From: Bacillus sp. FJAT-27264
GTDB lineage: Bacteria; Bacillota; Bacilli; Paenibacillales; Paenibacillaceae
Reading direction: 5' to 3'
Assembly: GCF_001682855.1 (NCBI RefSeq)
Contig: NZ_MAQW01000001.1
Span: forward strand, 330,443-394,442
DNA length: 64,000 bases
Shown here piece by piece: positions 1 to 7,846 of this stretch. Made by a program: the position numbers and the translations under genes. Each line of letters begins with the position of its first letter. Positions within the stretch are counted from its first letter, which is position 1. The notes beneath the pieces are model-generated. The model was not told the origin of the DNA. It made no database searches and worked only from the letters and a program-made list of their open reading frames with translations.

Positions 1-1868
1 TTGCAAATATCGTTCGTGAACTGCACAGGGTCGCCTACCTGCAAGCCTTCAATCAGCAGCGCCTGGTTGTACAGCAGGTTCGTGTACAGACTCAGCTTCT
101 CTTTATCATTGTCCGAAGCCGTCTTCAGAGACTGGAACACTTCATGGTTAATGTTGATCTCCAATACTTTGTCTGCTTGCACTTCCTGGCCGTTCGGCAT
201 GGATTTCAGGATTTTCTCCATCTCGATGGTCAGCTCGCCTTCAGTGGAGAGACAGACCGGATGCGTCTTAAGACGCTTGGAAGCTTTGACATCCTTGACC
301 TTGCCGGACAAAATGCCCTTCATCGCTTCGAATAGCTCTTTGTTCTCGTTCTCTTCAGCATCCGTAGGCTTGTCCGCAGCATCAGTCTCGATGCCAAGAT
401 CACCGCTGGAGACGGATCTGAATTCTTTTTCCTTGTAAGACGTGATCATCTTGATCGCGAATTCATCGATATCATCGGTGAAGTAGAGAATTTCATAGCC
501 TTTATCAGCAACCAGCTCGGTCTGCGGTAACTTCTCGATACGAGCTACGGATTCACCTGCGGCATAATATATATACTTCTGATCTTCCGGCATTCTCGCC
601 ACATATTCGTCCAGTGTAACCAGTTTTTTCTCAGTGGAAGAGTAGAACATGAGCAGGTCCTGCAGCGTGTCTTTGTGCATGCCATAATCATTGTACACGC
701 CGAATTTGAGCTGTCTGCCAAAGGCACTGTAGAATTGATCGTATTTCTCTCTTTCGTCCTTGAGCAAGCTTTGCAGTTGGCTCTTGATCTTGTTCTTAAT
801 GTTCTTGGCAATCAACGTCAGCTGACGGTCATGCTGCAGCAGCTCACGGGAAATGTTCAGAGACAGATCCTCGGAATCTACCATCCCTTTGACAAAGCTG
901 AAGTAATCCGGCAGCAAGTCACTACATTTGTCCATGATCAGAACGCCGTTGGAGTACAGCTCCAGGCCCTTCTCATATTCCTTCGTATAGTAGTCAAACG
1001 GCGTATTCTCCGGGATAAACAGAATCGCGTTATAGACAACCGCACCGTCTGCACTGATGTGAATGTGCTTGAGCGGCTGGTCGAATCCGTAGCGCTTCTC
1101 GGCATAGAAATTGTTATAATCCTCGTCCGTCAGCTCGTTCTTATTCTTCCGCCAGATCGGCACCATGCTGTTCACGGTTTGTTCTTCGGAGATTTCCTCG
1201 AACTCGTTCTCGCTGTCAGCCTTAGGCTGGCTGGTGGTGATATCCATCTTGATCGGGAAACGGATGAAGTCAGAGTATTTCTTGATGATAGACTTCAGAC
1301 GATACTCTTCCAGGTATTCATCATATTGATCTTCTTCGGTGTTCGCCTTGATCTTCAGTGTGATCTCGGTACCGACACTGTCTTTGTCAGCCGGTTCGAT
1401 GGTATAGCCGTCAGCGCCTTTGGATTCCCATTTGAACGCTTCACTGCTGCCTAGCGCCTTACTGATAACCGTTACATCGTCTGCAACCATGAAGGCGGAA
1501 TAGAAGCCAACGCCGAACTGACCGATAATGTTGTGGCCGTCCTTCGCTTCATTCTCTTCCTTGAAGGCCAGGGAGCCGCTCTTCGCGATAACGCCAAGGT
1601 TGTTCTCCAATTCCTCCGCAGTCATCCCGATCCCTGTATCGGTAAGGGTCAGCGTTCTGTTTGCCTTATCAGCAGTCACTTTAATATAGTAATCTTCTTT
1701 ATTGAAGACGAGAGAATCGTCAGCTAATGCTTTGTAATAGATTTTATCAATAGCATCGCTGGCATTCGAGATCAGCTCTCTGAGAAAAATCTCCCGCTGC
1801 GTATAGATGGAGTTGATCATCATCTCCAGCAGGCGCTTGGATTCGGCTTTAAACTTTTTTTTGGCCAT
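1..1868 (-). CDS. htpG: Molecular chaperone HtpG (Hsp90 family), 3' end cut by window edge
   Basis: Cytosolic ATP-dependent Hsp90-type chaperone. The minus-strand frame opens at 1868 with [14 protein letters not shown] followed by [15 protein letters not shown], the N-terminal GHKL ATPase signature in which the Glu and Asn act in ATP hydrolysis and Mg binding. It stays open to the window edge, about residue 622, ending [14 protein letters not shown]. The family is usually near 626 residues, so only the last few residues are missing. An A/G-rich GAAAGGAGAT Shine-Dalgarno precedes the ATG. The gene is monocistronic in view, with its own promoter and a perfect CIRCE operator upstream, so heat-shock control by HrcA is likely. 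Confidence 0.95.
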   Translation of the reverse strand, partial: MAKKKFKAESKRLLEMMINSIYTQREIFLRELISNASDAIDKIYYKALADDSLVFNKEDYYIKVTADKANRTLTLTDTGIGMTAEELENNLGVIAKSGSLAFKEENEAKDGHNIIGQFGVGFYSAFMVADDVTVISKALGSSEAFKWESKGADGYTIEPADKDSVGTEITLKIKANTEEDQYDEYLEEYRLKSIIKKYSDFIRFPIKMDITTSQPKADSENEFEEISEEQTVNSMVPIWRKNKNELTDEDYNNFYAEKRYGFDQPLKHIHISADGAVVYNAILFIPENTPFDYYTKEYEKGLELYSNGVLIMDKCSDLLPDYFSFVKGMVDSEDLSLNISRELLQHDRQLTLIAKNIKNKIKSQLQSLLKDEREKYDQFYSAFGRQLKFGVYNDYGMHKDTLQDLLMFYSSTEKKLVTLDEYVARMPEDQKYIYYAAGESVARIEKLPQTELVADKGYEILYFTDDIDEFAIKMITSYKEKEFRSVSSGDLGIETDAADKPTDAEENENKELFEAMKGILSGKVKDVKASKRLKTHPVCLSTEGELTIEMEKILKSMPNGQEVQADKVLEININHEVFQSLKTASDNDKEKLSLYTNLLYNQALLIEGLQVGDPVQFTNDIC

Positions 1869-1920
1869 GAATAAATTGATCTCCTTTCAGGATAAACATC
1901 TGGTCAAAACAACAAAACAA

Positions 1921-1947
1921 TTAGCACTCCACTCCAGTGAGTGCTAA
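1921..1947 (-). promoter_or_regulatory. CIRCE operator (HrcA binding site) of htpG
   Basis: Perfect inverted repeat TTAGCACTC-N9-GAGTGCTAA (arms 1921-1929 and 1939-1947), identical to the canonical CIRCE element. It lies about 53 bp upstream of the htpG start and just downstream of a sigma-A-like promoter, the usual repression geometry for HrcA. Confidence 0.93.
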
Positions 1948-1957
1948 CACTTCTTTT

Positions 1958-1987
1958 TATATACCATATAATAATTTTATATGTCAA
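1958..1987 (-). promoter_or_regulatory. Sigma-A-type promoter of htpG
   Basis: On the minus strand a perfect -35 TTGACA (1982-1987) is followed after 18 bp by TATATA (1958-1963). Transcription would start close to the CIRCE element. Confidence 0.7.
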
Positions 1988-2048
1988 TATATTACTGCAT
2001 ATTTGCTAGAATTCCTGGCCTTTACTGGCATGATTCATGGCGTCATTT

Positions 2049-2945
2049 TCACAGCCCTGCTGCTTCCGCTCCTGCATCTTGCATCAGCATCTGGATCAGA
2101 AATTGCAGCGGATGAGACTTCCACTTCTTGGGATGGATTAGCAACTGCAAATCGAAATGAATCTCAGGGTGGTTAAAATTCAGCTCGGCAAGATAGCCCC
2201 GCTCAATCTCCTCCTGGGCCACAATCCGAGGAAGCAGCGCAATGCCCAGCCCGTTCATAACGCAGCGCTTGATCGCCTCCAGGTTAGAGAGCTCGAAGCC
2301 TATACGGAACACAATGCCGTGCTCCTTGAGCAAATTCTCGAACAGACTCCGGTAAATGCAGCTTTCCTCCGAGACAATGAATTCACAATTATTCAGATGC
2401 TTAAGCTTAACGCTGTCCAGTTCGGCCAGTGGATGACCAACGGGAGCAATTAGTACCAGTGGCTCCTCCCGGATAATCGTGCGGTTCAGGAAGGAATCCG
2501 CCGTGCTGCGGTCCAGCATCAGCCCGATATCAACTTCTCCGTCCTTTATTTTAGTAACCAGGTTAGCTTCCTGCTGTGTTTGCAAATGGATGTTCAATCC
2601 CGGAAACCGGGTCCGCAGCTGTTGGAGAAAAGGAGGCAAGTAAAACGCAGCCAGGGAATCTATCGTTCCGATCGTCAGTGTCCCGCCAATTTGCTGAGCA
2701 ATCGTTTCTTTGGAACGATCATACAAATCCAGCATTTCCACAAATAGCTTGAGCAGCTCTTCACCCGGAGGGGTCAAGCGCAGCTGGCGTCCATGTCTCT
2801 CCATGAGCGGAACACCATACTCCTTCTCGATCTTTTGAATCTGCATCGTAACGCTGGACTGGGCATAACCCAGCTCCTCGGCAGCACGGGTAAAGCTCTG
2901 TCGCTTAGCCACTTCACGGAATGTTCTCAAGTAAGTCAAATCCAT
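2049..2945 (-). CDS. LysR family transcriptional regulator
   Basis: DNA-binding regulator of 298 residues, the usual LysR length. The winged helix-turn-helix occupies residues 1-60 (MDLTYLRTFREVAKRQSFTR, then AAEELGYAQSSVTMQIQKIE). The periplasmic-binding-protein-like effector domain follows from about residue 88 (GTLTIGTIDSLAAFYLPPFL). The gene is divergent from the dapA homologue at 3064, with an imperfect inverted repeat between them. LysR regulators commonly control a divergent neighbour, so that gene is its likely target, activated by an unknown ligand. The 3' end abuts the htpG promoter region. The effector cannot be named from sequence. Confidence 0.9.
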   Translation of the reverse strand: MDLTYLRTFREVAKRQSFTRAAEELGYAQSSVTMQIQKIEKEYGVPLMERHGRQLRLTPPGEELLKLFVEMLDLYDRSKETIAQQIGGTLTIGTIDSLAAFYLPPFLQQLRTRFPGLNIHLQTQQEANLVTKIKDGEVDIGLMLDRSTADSFLNRTIIREEPLVLIAPVGHPLAELDSVKLKHLNNCEFIVSEESCIYRSLFENLLKEHGIVFRIGFELSNLEAIKRCVMNGLGIALLPRIVAQEEIERGYLAELNFNHPEIHFDLQLLIHPKKWKSHPLQFLIQMLMQDAGAEAAGL

Positions 2946-2963
2946 AATCTCACCCTAACATCA

Positions 2964-2993
2964 ATAATAATGATGATCCATATCATTTATTAT
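2964..2993. promoter_or_regulatory. Candidate LysR operator between the divergent genes
   Basis: AT-rich near-palindrome with arms ATAATAATGAT (2964-2974) and ATCATTTATTAT (2982-2993), one base indel apart. It sits 19 bp from the LysR start and 71 bp from the dapA-like start, where a LysR protein usually binds to regulate both itself and its target. Assignment rests on position and symmetry only. Confidence 0.45.
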
Positions 2994-3063
2994 AGATAAC
3001 ACCGATGAATTATTCCATGGTAAAGTAATCTTACAGCAACTAAAATGTTGGAGGCCGATAATC

Positions 3064-3957
3064 ATGCTTACAGAACAACAGGTTTTTGGAGTATATGTCC
3101 CCGTGGTCACTCCGTTCAATACAGCCGGTGAAGTTGATCTGGATTCGTATGAGCATTATGTGAACAACATCATTAAGCATAATATTCAGGGTCTGGTTGT
3201 AAACGGAACCACTGGCGAATCGCCGACGGTTACCGTGGAAGAATTTCAGCTCCTGGTCAATGCATCCCGTGAACTTTTAAAGCAATCTTCTATACCACTC
3301 ATGGTCGGTACTGGAACGAATGATACCGCGTCCACTGTAAAACGTACAGAATTAGCCGGTAACTTGGGCGCAGATGCTGCACTCGTAGTAGTTCCATATT
3401 ACAGCCGTCCCTCACAGCAAGGCATTATTGAGCATTTCCGCAAGGCTGCAGAGGTTGGCGTACCTATCATGGCCTATGATATTCCCGGACGAAGCGGTGT
3501 TGGCATGACTGTCGATACAGCACGGACGATTCTGGAGATGGATAATGTTGTCGGTCTAAAAGACTGCTCAGGTTCGCCACTGCTGGTCACCGAGCTGACC
3601 AAATACGGCTCCAAGCCCATTCTGTGCGGCGATGATCAGCATTTCTTGGATATGCTGGGACGCGGCGCTGCTGGCGGCATGCTGGCTTCGGCAAATGTAC
3701 GTCCGGCAGAATTCATCGAGATCTACGAATATTTTACTTCTGGTCAGCTGGATCAGGCCAAAGCAGCCTTCGAGCGCCAGATTCCACTGATCTCTCTGCT
3801 GTTCAAAGAATCCAATCCCGCTCCGATCAAATGGCTGCTTAGCCATACTGGAGTCATTGGTTCCGATACCCTTCGCCTGCCACTGATGTCTATCAGCACC
3901 GGGCTGCAGGAAGAACTTCGTGCATATCAGGCCAGAGCGCTTGTAGCCGAGCTGTAA
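3064..3957 (+). CDS. Dihydrodipicolinate synthase family protein (second DapA homologue)
   Basis: Class I aldolase of the DapA/NanA superfamily, 297 residues. Typical DHDPS features are present: GTTGESPT at 48-55, PYYSRP at 111-116, Tyr138 and Arg143 in YDIPGRSG, and the Schiff-base Lys166 in GLKDCSG. These match residues used by true 4-hydroxy-tetrahydrodipicolinate synthase, so lysine/diaminopimelate synthesis is possible. However, the housekeeping dapA lies at 30286-31161 within the dap operon, and this copy stands alone next to a LysR regulator. It may therefore condense pyruvate with another aldehyde or serve a special growth condition. Start ATG is preceded by TTGGAGGCCGATAATC. A strong terminator follows the stop. 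Confidence 0.85.
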   Translation: MLTEQQVFGVYVPVVTPFNTAGEVDLDSYEHYVNNIIKHNIQGLVVNGTTGESPTVTVEEFQLLVNASRELLKQSSIPLMVGTGTNDTASTVKRTELAGNLGADAALVVVPYYSRPSQQGIIEHFRKAAEVGVPIMAYDIPGRSGVGMTVDTARTILEMDNVVGLKDCSGSPLLVTELTKYGSKPILCGDDQHFLDMLGRGAAGGMLASANVRPAEFIEIYEYFTSGQLDQAKAAFERQIPLISLLFKESNPAPIKWLLSHTGVIGSDTLRLPLMSISTGLQEELRAYQARALVAEL

Positions 3958-3980
3958 CGGTTAAGCAATCATCCATATTG

Positions 3981-4028
3981 AAAGGCTGCCTGCTCCGTTT
4001 CTGACGGCTGAAGGCAGCCTTTATTTTT
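3981..4028 (+). terminator. Rho-independent terminator of the dapA homologue
   Basis: Stem AAAGGCTGCCT / AGGCAGCCTTT (3981-3991 and 4012-4022) followed by TATTTTTT. It overlaps the last codons of the convergent DUF1801 gene. Confidence 0.85.
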
Positions 4029-4488
4029 TCTTGAGCGTACGTAATCCGTCCTCATATCTTTGTAGATAATCCGCCAACGTAATTTTGCGGCACAGCTCTG
4101 CGAGCAGATTGTAAGGAATGACAGCTGGATTTTTGAAGCGTATGCAGCTTTTTCCCATATCCAGCTTGGTCTGGACATGCTTTGGGTACTCTTTCTGAAA
4201 CCAGGCCAACACCTCGGGAAAGGTATATATGCCCATATGATAAAAAGCGATAAAGTTCTTCTGGGAAGCTAAGCTGATAAATGGGAGGGGCTCCTCCGGC
4301 TTCACATGATAACCAGATGGATAGATGCTGTGTGGAACGACATAGCCGATCATGTCATAGGCCATAGTCTCTTGGAAGCCTTCCGGCAGGTTATCGGATA
4401 CCGTCTTTCTCAGCGCCTCTATGGCCTGCTTTCGCTCCTCTGGCAGTTGATGAATATAGTCCTCCGGACTGCTAGCTTCATACTTCAC
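4021..4488 (-). CDS. DUF1801 / YdhG-like domain protein
   Basis: Small cytosolic protein of 155 residues in the DUF1801 (YdhG-like) fold. Recognisable parts are EDYIHQLPEERKQAIEALRKTV near the N-terminus, then GFQETMAYDMIGYVVP and FIAFYHMGIYT in the core. C-terminal KSCIRFKNPAVIPYNLLAEL is the conserved end of the family. Biochemical role unknown in this family. It is monocistronic, convergent with the dapA homologue, and its stop overlaps that gene's terminator hairpin. Family call is from pattern recognition. Confidence 0.75.
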   Translation of the reverse strand: MKYEASSPEDYIHQLPEERKQAIEALRKTVSDNLPEGFQETMAYDMIGYVVPHSIYPSGYHVKPEEPLPFISLASQKNFIAFYHMGIYTFPEVLAWFQKEYPKHVQTKLDMGKSCIRFKNPAVIPYNLLAELCRKITLADYLQRYEDGLRTLKKK

Positions 4489-4610
4489 TATGTACCCTCC
4501 ATTCGCGTTACCTCAATTGTTAACCATCCGCTCTATCATACCAAACCCTGTACCAAACTAAAAATAAAGACAGATTGTGCAAGGTCATGTTTACGTAAAA
4601 AGCGCACAAA

Positions 4611-4637
4611 AAAAGCGGAGGATCTCTCCTCCGCTTC
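4611..4637 (-). terminator. Rho-independent terminator of pduL
   Basis: On the minus strand, AGCGGAGGAG pairs with CTCCTCCGCT-type sequence and is followed by TTTTTTTG. It lies 25 bp after the pduL stop. Confidence 0.85.
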
Positions 4638-4660
4638 TTCAAACTGTATACGTATTAAGA

Positions 4661-5233
4661 CTAGTCGACAATTTCAGCAGTATCGCCATTGTTGGCACCT
4701 GCTGCATTGGCTTCGTCCGTATCAATATGCATATCCAGTGCAAAGCTGTCGGATACACGTGCAATTACGTTCTCCAGCACGAGACCGCGCTCGCCGCCAA
4801 GGCGAACCTTCAGCAGTTGCTTGTCAGCGATGCCCCAAGCTTCAGCATCGGAAGTATGAAAATGAATATGGCGAGCTGCCACAATAACGCCGGTTTCCAG
4901 TTCCACTTCGCCAGCAGGGCCCTTCAGGGTAATGCCCGGTGTGCCTTCGATATTACCGGATTCACGAACAGGAGCCTTCACGCCAAGCGCGAATGCATCG
5001 GTACGGGACACTTCCAATTGGGAAGCTGGACGCGCTGGTCCAAGAATTCTTACTTTGTCAAATTTGCCTTTGGTGCCGATTACCGCTACAGTTTCATTCG
5101 CAGCGAATTGGCCGGGTTGGGAGAGGGGTTTGAACTCAGTCAATTGGTAGCCTGGGCCAAACAAAGCCTCCACGTGCTCTTGCGTAAGGTGAATATGTCT
5201 AGCCGACACACCTACGGGTACAGTCTTGCTCAT
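4661..5233 (-). CDS. pduL: Phosphate propanoyltransferase (PduL family)
   Basis: Interconverts short acyl-CoA (propionyl- or acetyl-CoA) and acyl-phosphate, an alternative to Pta. The 190-residue protein carries the two PduL half-domains. VGVSARHIHLT near residue 7 and VIVAARHIHFHT near residue 116 hold the His residues that bind catalytic zinc. No microcompartment targeting extension is evident at the N-terminus and no pdu/eut shell genes are nearby, so it is probably a free cytosolic enzyme supporting acetate or propionate overflow. ATG at 5233 is preceded by GGAGTGACTGACA. Single-gene unit with its own terminator. Confidence 0.88.
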   Translation of the reverse strand: MSKTVPVGVSARHIHLTQEHVEALFGPGYQLTEFKPLSQPGQFAANETVAVIGTKGKFDKVRILGPARPASQLEVSRTDAFALGVKAPVRESGNIEGTPGITLKGPAGEVELETGVIVAARHIHFHTSDAEAWGIADKQLLKVRLGGERGLVLENVIARVSDSFALDMHIDTDEANAAGANNGDTAEIVD

Positions 5234-5382
5234 TGTCAGTCACTCCTTGAATTTTCTCTAGTATCTGTACAAGCCACAGAACATTATACAACTAAATACC
5301 CAAAACCTAAAGGAACCTTGTCACTTTTTAAGATAATTTCTTGTATTCGACACATAGAGAAACAATAAATTCCAATGCTGGA

Positions 5383-6333
5383 CTACGCTTGCTCCCCCTT
5401 TGAAGGCAAGTTCTCTCCCAAAAAAGTCATAGCATTTCCGTACAGCCACCCGCTTACGAGTTCTTCAGGATAATGCCGGAGCAGCAGCTCCGCAAATTCC
5501 GGGTATTTTCCCGGATGCTCCAGCCCCTCTACCCAAGTGTCAATCCCGTCAAAATCTGAGCCGAACATCAGAATCCGTTCTCCGCCAAGACTGCATACAT
5601 GTTCAATATGCTTCAGCAGGTCTTCTCGTCCAGCCTTCCCCCCATCTTCTACAAACCACGGAAAAAAGGTCAGTCCCATTCTTCCATCCATAGCAATTAG
5701 CGCTTTAATCTGTTCATCAACCAGATTGCGTGGATGCCCACATATCGCCGCAGCGTTGGAATGAGAGGCAATAAACGGCCGATCGCTCAGCTCTGCCAGC
5801 TCCCAGAAGCCCGATGGCGAGAGATGCGATACGTCCAGCAGCATTCCACTATGGTTGCACCACTCTACCAGCTTTCTGCCTTTTTCCGTGAATCCTCCAT
5901 TTCGTCGCTCAAGTACACCATCTGCCGCCCAGTTGGCATAATTCCAGGTGACCCCCAGAAATCGCACCCCTAGCTCAAAGCAAAGCTGGGCATAGAACAG
6001 ATTGCCTTCCAGACCGTCTACGCCCTCCACAGAGAGCATTCCTGCACTGGACCCTCCAAGGATCAGGCTATCCACTTCCTCTTTCCAGCGGAGCCACTGC
6101 AAGCCTCCTGAACCGACTACTTTTTCACGAAAAAGATCGATTTGACCCAAGATCCGCTCAAACCCCGGCTTTCCCTTACTCTCCGACAAATAGATAGCAA
6201 AACATTGCAGATCCACACTCCCCGCTGCTAGCCGCTCTGCTGTTACGTCCAGCCGCGGATCCTTCCGAAAGTCGATATCGCTGAAATTCTGCATTTTACT
6301 CAGCACATCGCAGTGGAAATCTACCACTTTCAT
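5383..6333 (-). CDS. Membrane dipeptidase (peptidase family M19)
   Basis: Zinc-dependent renal-dipeptidase-type enzyme that hydrolyses dipeptides. Motifs in order are VDFHCDVLSK (metal-binding HxD), MLSVEGVDGLEGN (bridging Glu), LLDVSHLSPSGFW (metal His), FIASHSNAAAICGHPRN, and FGSDFDGID near the C-terminus. The ATG at 6333 has GAGGAAAG at good spacing. A GTG 14 codons upstream (6375) is in frame but has a poor ribosome site, so the 316-residue product is preferred. No signal peptide is seen, so a cytosolic role is likely. It may recycle dipeptides, but substrate cannot be read from sequence. Confidence 0.88.
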   Translation of the reverse strand: MKVVDFHCDVLSKMQNFSDIDFRKDPRLDVTAERLAAGSVDLQCFAIYLSESKGKPGFERILGQIDLFREKVVGSGGLQWLRWKEEVDSLILGGSSAGMLSVEGVDGLEGNLFYAQLCFELGVRFLGVTWNYANWAADGVLERRNGGFTEKGRKLVEWCNHSGMLLDVSHLSPSGFWELAELSDRPFIASHSNAAAICGHPRNLVDEQIKALIAMDGRMGLTFFPWFVEDGGKAGREDLLKHIEHVCSLGGERILMFGSDFDGIDTWVEGLEHPGKYPEFAELLLRHYPEELVSGWLYGNAMTFLGENLPSKGEQA

Positions 6334-6450
6334 GTCTGCTTTCCTCACAGCATTCCCCTCACTTTCTGCTGCCACCCGCCACTCACCGGACGATGGAGCC
6401 TCCTTCAGATTCTATGCCGAGACCCGGAGTGTTATCTGTACATATGCAGC

Positions 6451-6486
6451 AAAAAAGCCTGTTTACCAAAGTAAACAGGCTTTAAA
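6451..6486 (-). terminator. Rho-independent terminator of spoVS
   Basis: Perfect 13-bp stem AAAGCCTGTTTAC / GTAAACAGGCTTT (6454-6466 and 6471-6483) with T-tract on the minus strand, 15 bp beyond the spoVS stop. Confidence 0.92.
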
Positions 6487-6500
6487 CGGATCGATCTCTA

Positions 6501-6761
6501 TTATCTCGGTTCAACAATAAGTTTAATCGCCGTCCGATCTTCTCCATCAATAACAATGTCGGTAAAGGCAGGAATGCAAATCAAATCAACACCGCTTGGT
6601 GCCACAAATCCCCGGGCGATGGCTACAGCTTTCACTGCCTGATTCAGTGCTCCAGCTCCTATTGCCTGCAATTCGGCCGTTCCACGTTCACGAAGAACAC
6701 CTGCTAATGCACCGGCGACGGAATTTGGATTGGATTTAGCTGATACTTTTAATACATCCAT
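6501..6761 (-). CDS. spoVS: Stage V sporulation protein S
   Basis: Small conserved Alba-like protein of 86 residues, the exact family length. In B. subtilis it is needed for normal spore coat and cortex development. The sequence MDVLKVSAKSNPNSVAGALA, AELQAIGAGALNQAVKAVAIARG and FTDIVIDGEDRTAIKL is diagnostic. It lies downstream of rny and ymdB in the same order as in B. subtilis. GGGGAGGTACTTAC precedes ATG. The 200-bp gap to ymdB suggests an independent sporulation promoter, which I could not pinpoint. Confidence 0.97.
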   Translation of the reverse strand: MDVLKVSAKSNPNSVAGALAGVLRERGTAELQAIGAGALNQAVKAVAIARGFVAPSGVDLICIPAFTDIVIDGEDRTAIKLIVEPR

Positions 6762-6963
6762 GTAAGTACCTCCCCTGGGAAAAATGATGGTGTTCTTCCA
6801 CTCTGTAGATGTTATTCGCGGGAGAAGAAATAATTCCTTCTTTTTGCGGGCTACTTCTACTCAAATTGGTACAAAAGATACTCTTTTTCGATATAAAAAA
6901 GGTCACACTTCATCCTAAAACGTTGCTTTCGCCCGATTCATCTTGTTTTTTGACCGTTCCCTC

Positions 6964-7758
6964 TTAATCCATGATCCAATCGCCTTCGCGCATGCGGATC
7001 TTCTCCAGTTTGGTAGCCGCTCCAGTAGCCTCGTCCAGCTCTGCAAATAAACCGTGCAACTGCCACTTGCCTTCGTCCACGACGAAGCGTGACGGAAGCT
7101 GGGTTTTGAACTTGTACAGGACCGCTTCTCTTTCCATACCCAGTATTCCTTCTCTTGAACCAACCATGCCTGCATCAGTCAAGTAGGCTGTTCCCCCAGG
7201 CAAAATCACATCGTCATTGCTCTGCACATGGGTATGGGTACCGACAACAATCGACGCACGCCCATCCATGTGATAACCCATGGCAATCTTTTCGGAGGTA
7301 GCTTCCGCATGGAAATCGACCAGGATGCAGTTGTGCTGTCTGCGCAGCTCGTCCACAATCTCATCGCCAATGCGGAACGGACAATCGATAGCTGGCAAAA
7401 AGGTGCGCCCCTGCAAATTCACAATTGCTAGTTGCTTGCCGTTAGCTTTTACTACCGTGTATCCACGACCCGGTGTGCCCGGAGGAAAGTTCGCCGGGCG
7501 AATCAGCCGCGCTTCATCGTCAATAAACTCAAAGATATCGCGATTATCCCATGTATGATTGCCCATCGTGATACCATGAACACCCCAGTTGAAGAATTCG
7601 TTCGCGATGGCCGAAGTAATTCCGCGGCCAGCAGCGGCATTTTCTCCGTTGACGATAATGATGTGGGGCTGGTATTTGCTTTTCAGGGAAGGCAGCATTT
7701 CACGCAATGCCTTTCTTCCAGTGTTGCCGACGATATCTCCAATAAATAGTACTTTAAT
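6964..7758 (-). CDS. ymdB: YmdB-like metallophosphoesterase (TIGR00282), apparent ATT start
   Basis: Di-metal phosphoesterase; in B. subtilis YmdB hydrolyses cyclic nucleotides and affects biofilm and motility switching. From ATT at 7758 the product is 264 residues, the B. subtilis length, and opens (M/I)KVLFIGDIVGNTGR, where Asp8 is a metal ligand. Further ligands lie in NGENAAAGRG, GNHTWD, DFHAEATSEK and GTHTHVQ. AGGAGGAG (7765-7772) sits 6 nt before the ATT. An in-frame TAG at 7771-7773 excludes any upstream start, and the first ATG (7707) would delete the metal-binding strand. An ATT start is therefore the best reading. A sequencing error is the alternative. Confidence 0.88.
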   Translation of the reverse strand: MKVLFIGDIVGNTGRKALREMLPSLKSKYQPHIIIVNGENAAAGRGITSAIANEFFNWGVHGITMGNHTWDNRDIFEFIDDEARLIRPANFPPGTPGRGYTVVKANGKQLAIVNLQGRTFLPAIDCPFRIGDEIVDELRRQHNCILVDFHAEATSEKIAMGYHMDGRASIVVGTHTHVQSNDDVILPGGTAYLTDAGMVGSREGILGMEREAVLYKFKTQLPSRFVVDEGKWQLHGLFAELDEATGAATKLEKIRMREGDWIMD

Positions 7759-7805
7759 ATGACTCTCCTCCTAGATTTGCACTTAATTTGAAACATCGTA
7801 TTTAC

Positions 7806-7831
7806 AGAAAAATGGCCCCGCTTGGGGGCCA
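7806..7831 (-). terminator. Rho-independent terminator after rny
   Basis: Stem TGGCCCC / GGGGCCA (7813-7819 and 7825-7831) with TTTTT on the minus strand. It separates rny from ymdB, although some readthrough would be needed to keep them cotranscribed. Confidence 0.82.
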
Positions 7832-7846
7832 CTATTCTTCATTTGC

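Noticed and set aside
4306-4887. Plus-strand frame of 193 codons across the DUF1801-pduL gap
   Set aside because: Runs antisense to two real genes and through the pduL terminator; Arg/Ser/Cys-rich with no ribosome site.
6334-6375. Upstream GTG extension of the M19 dipeptidase
   Set aside because: No adequate ribosome site, whereas GAGGAAAG fits the internal ATG at 6333.
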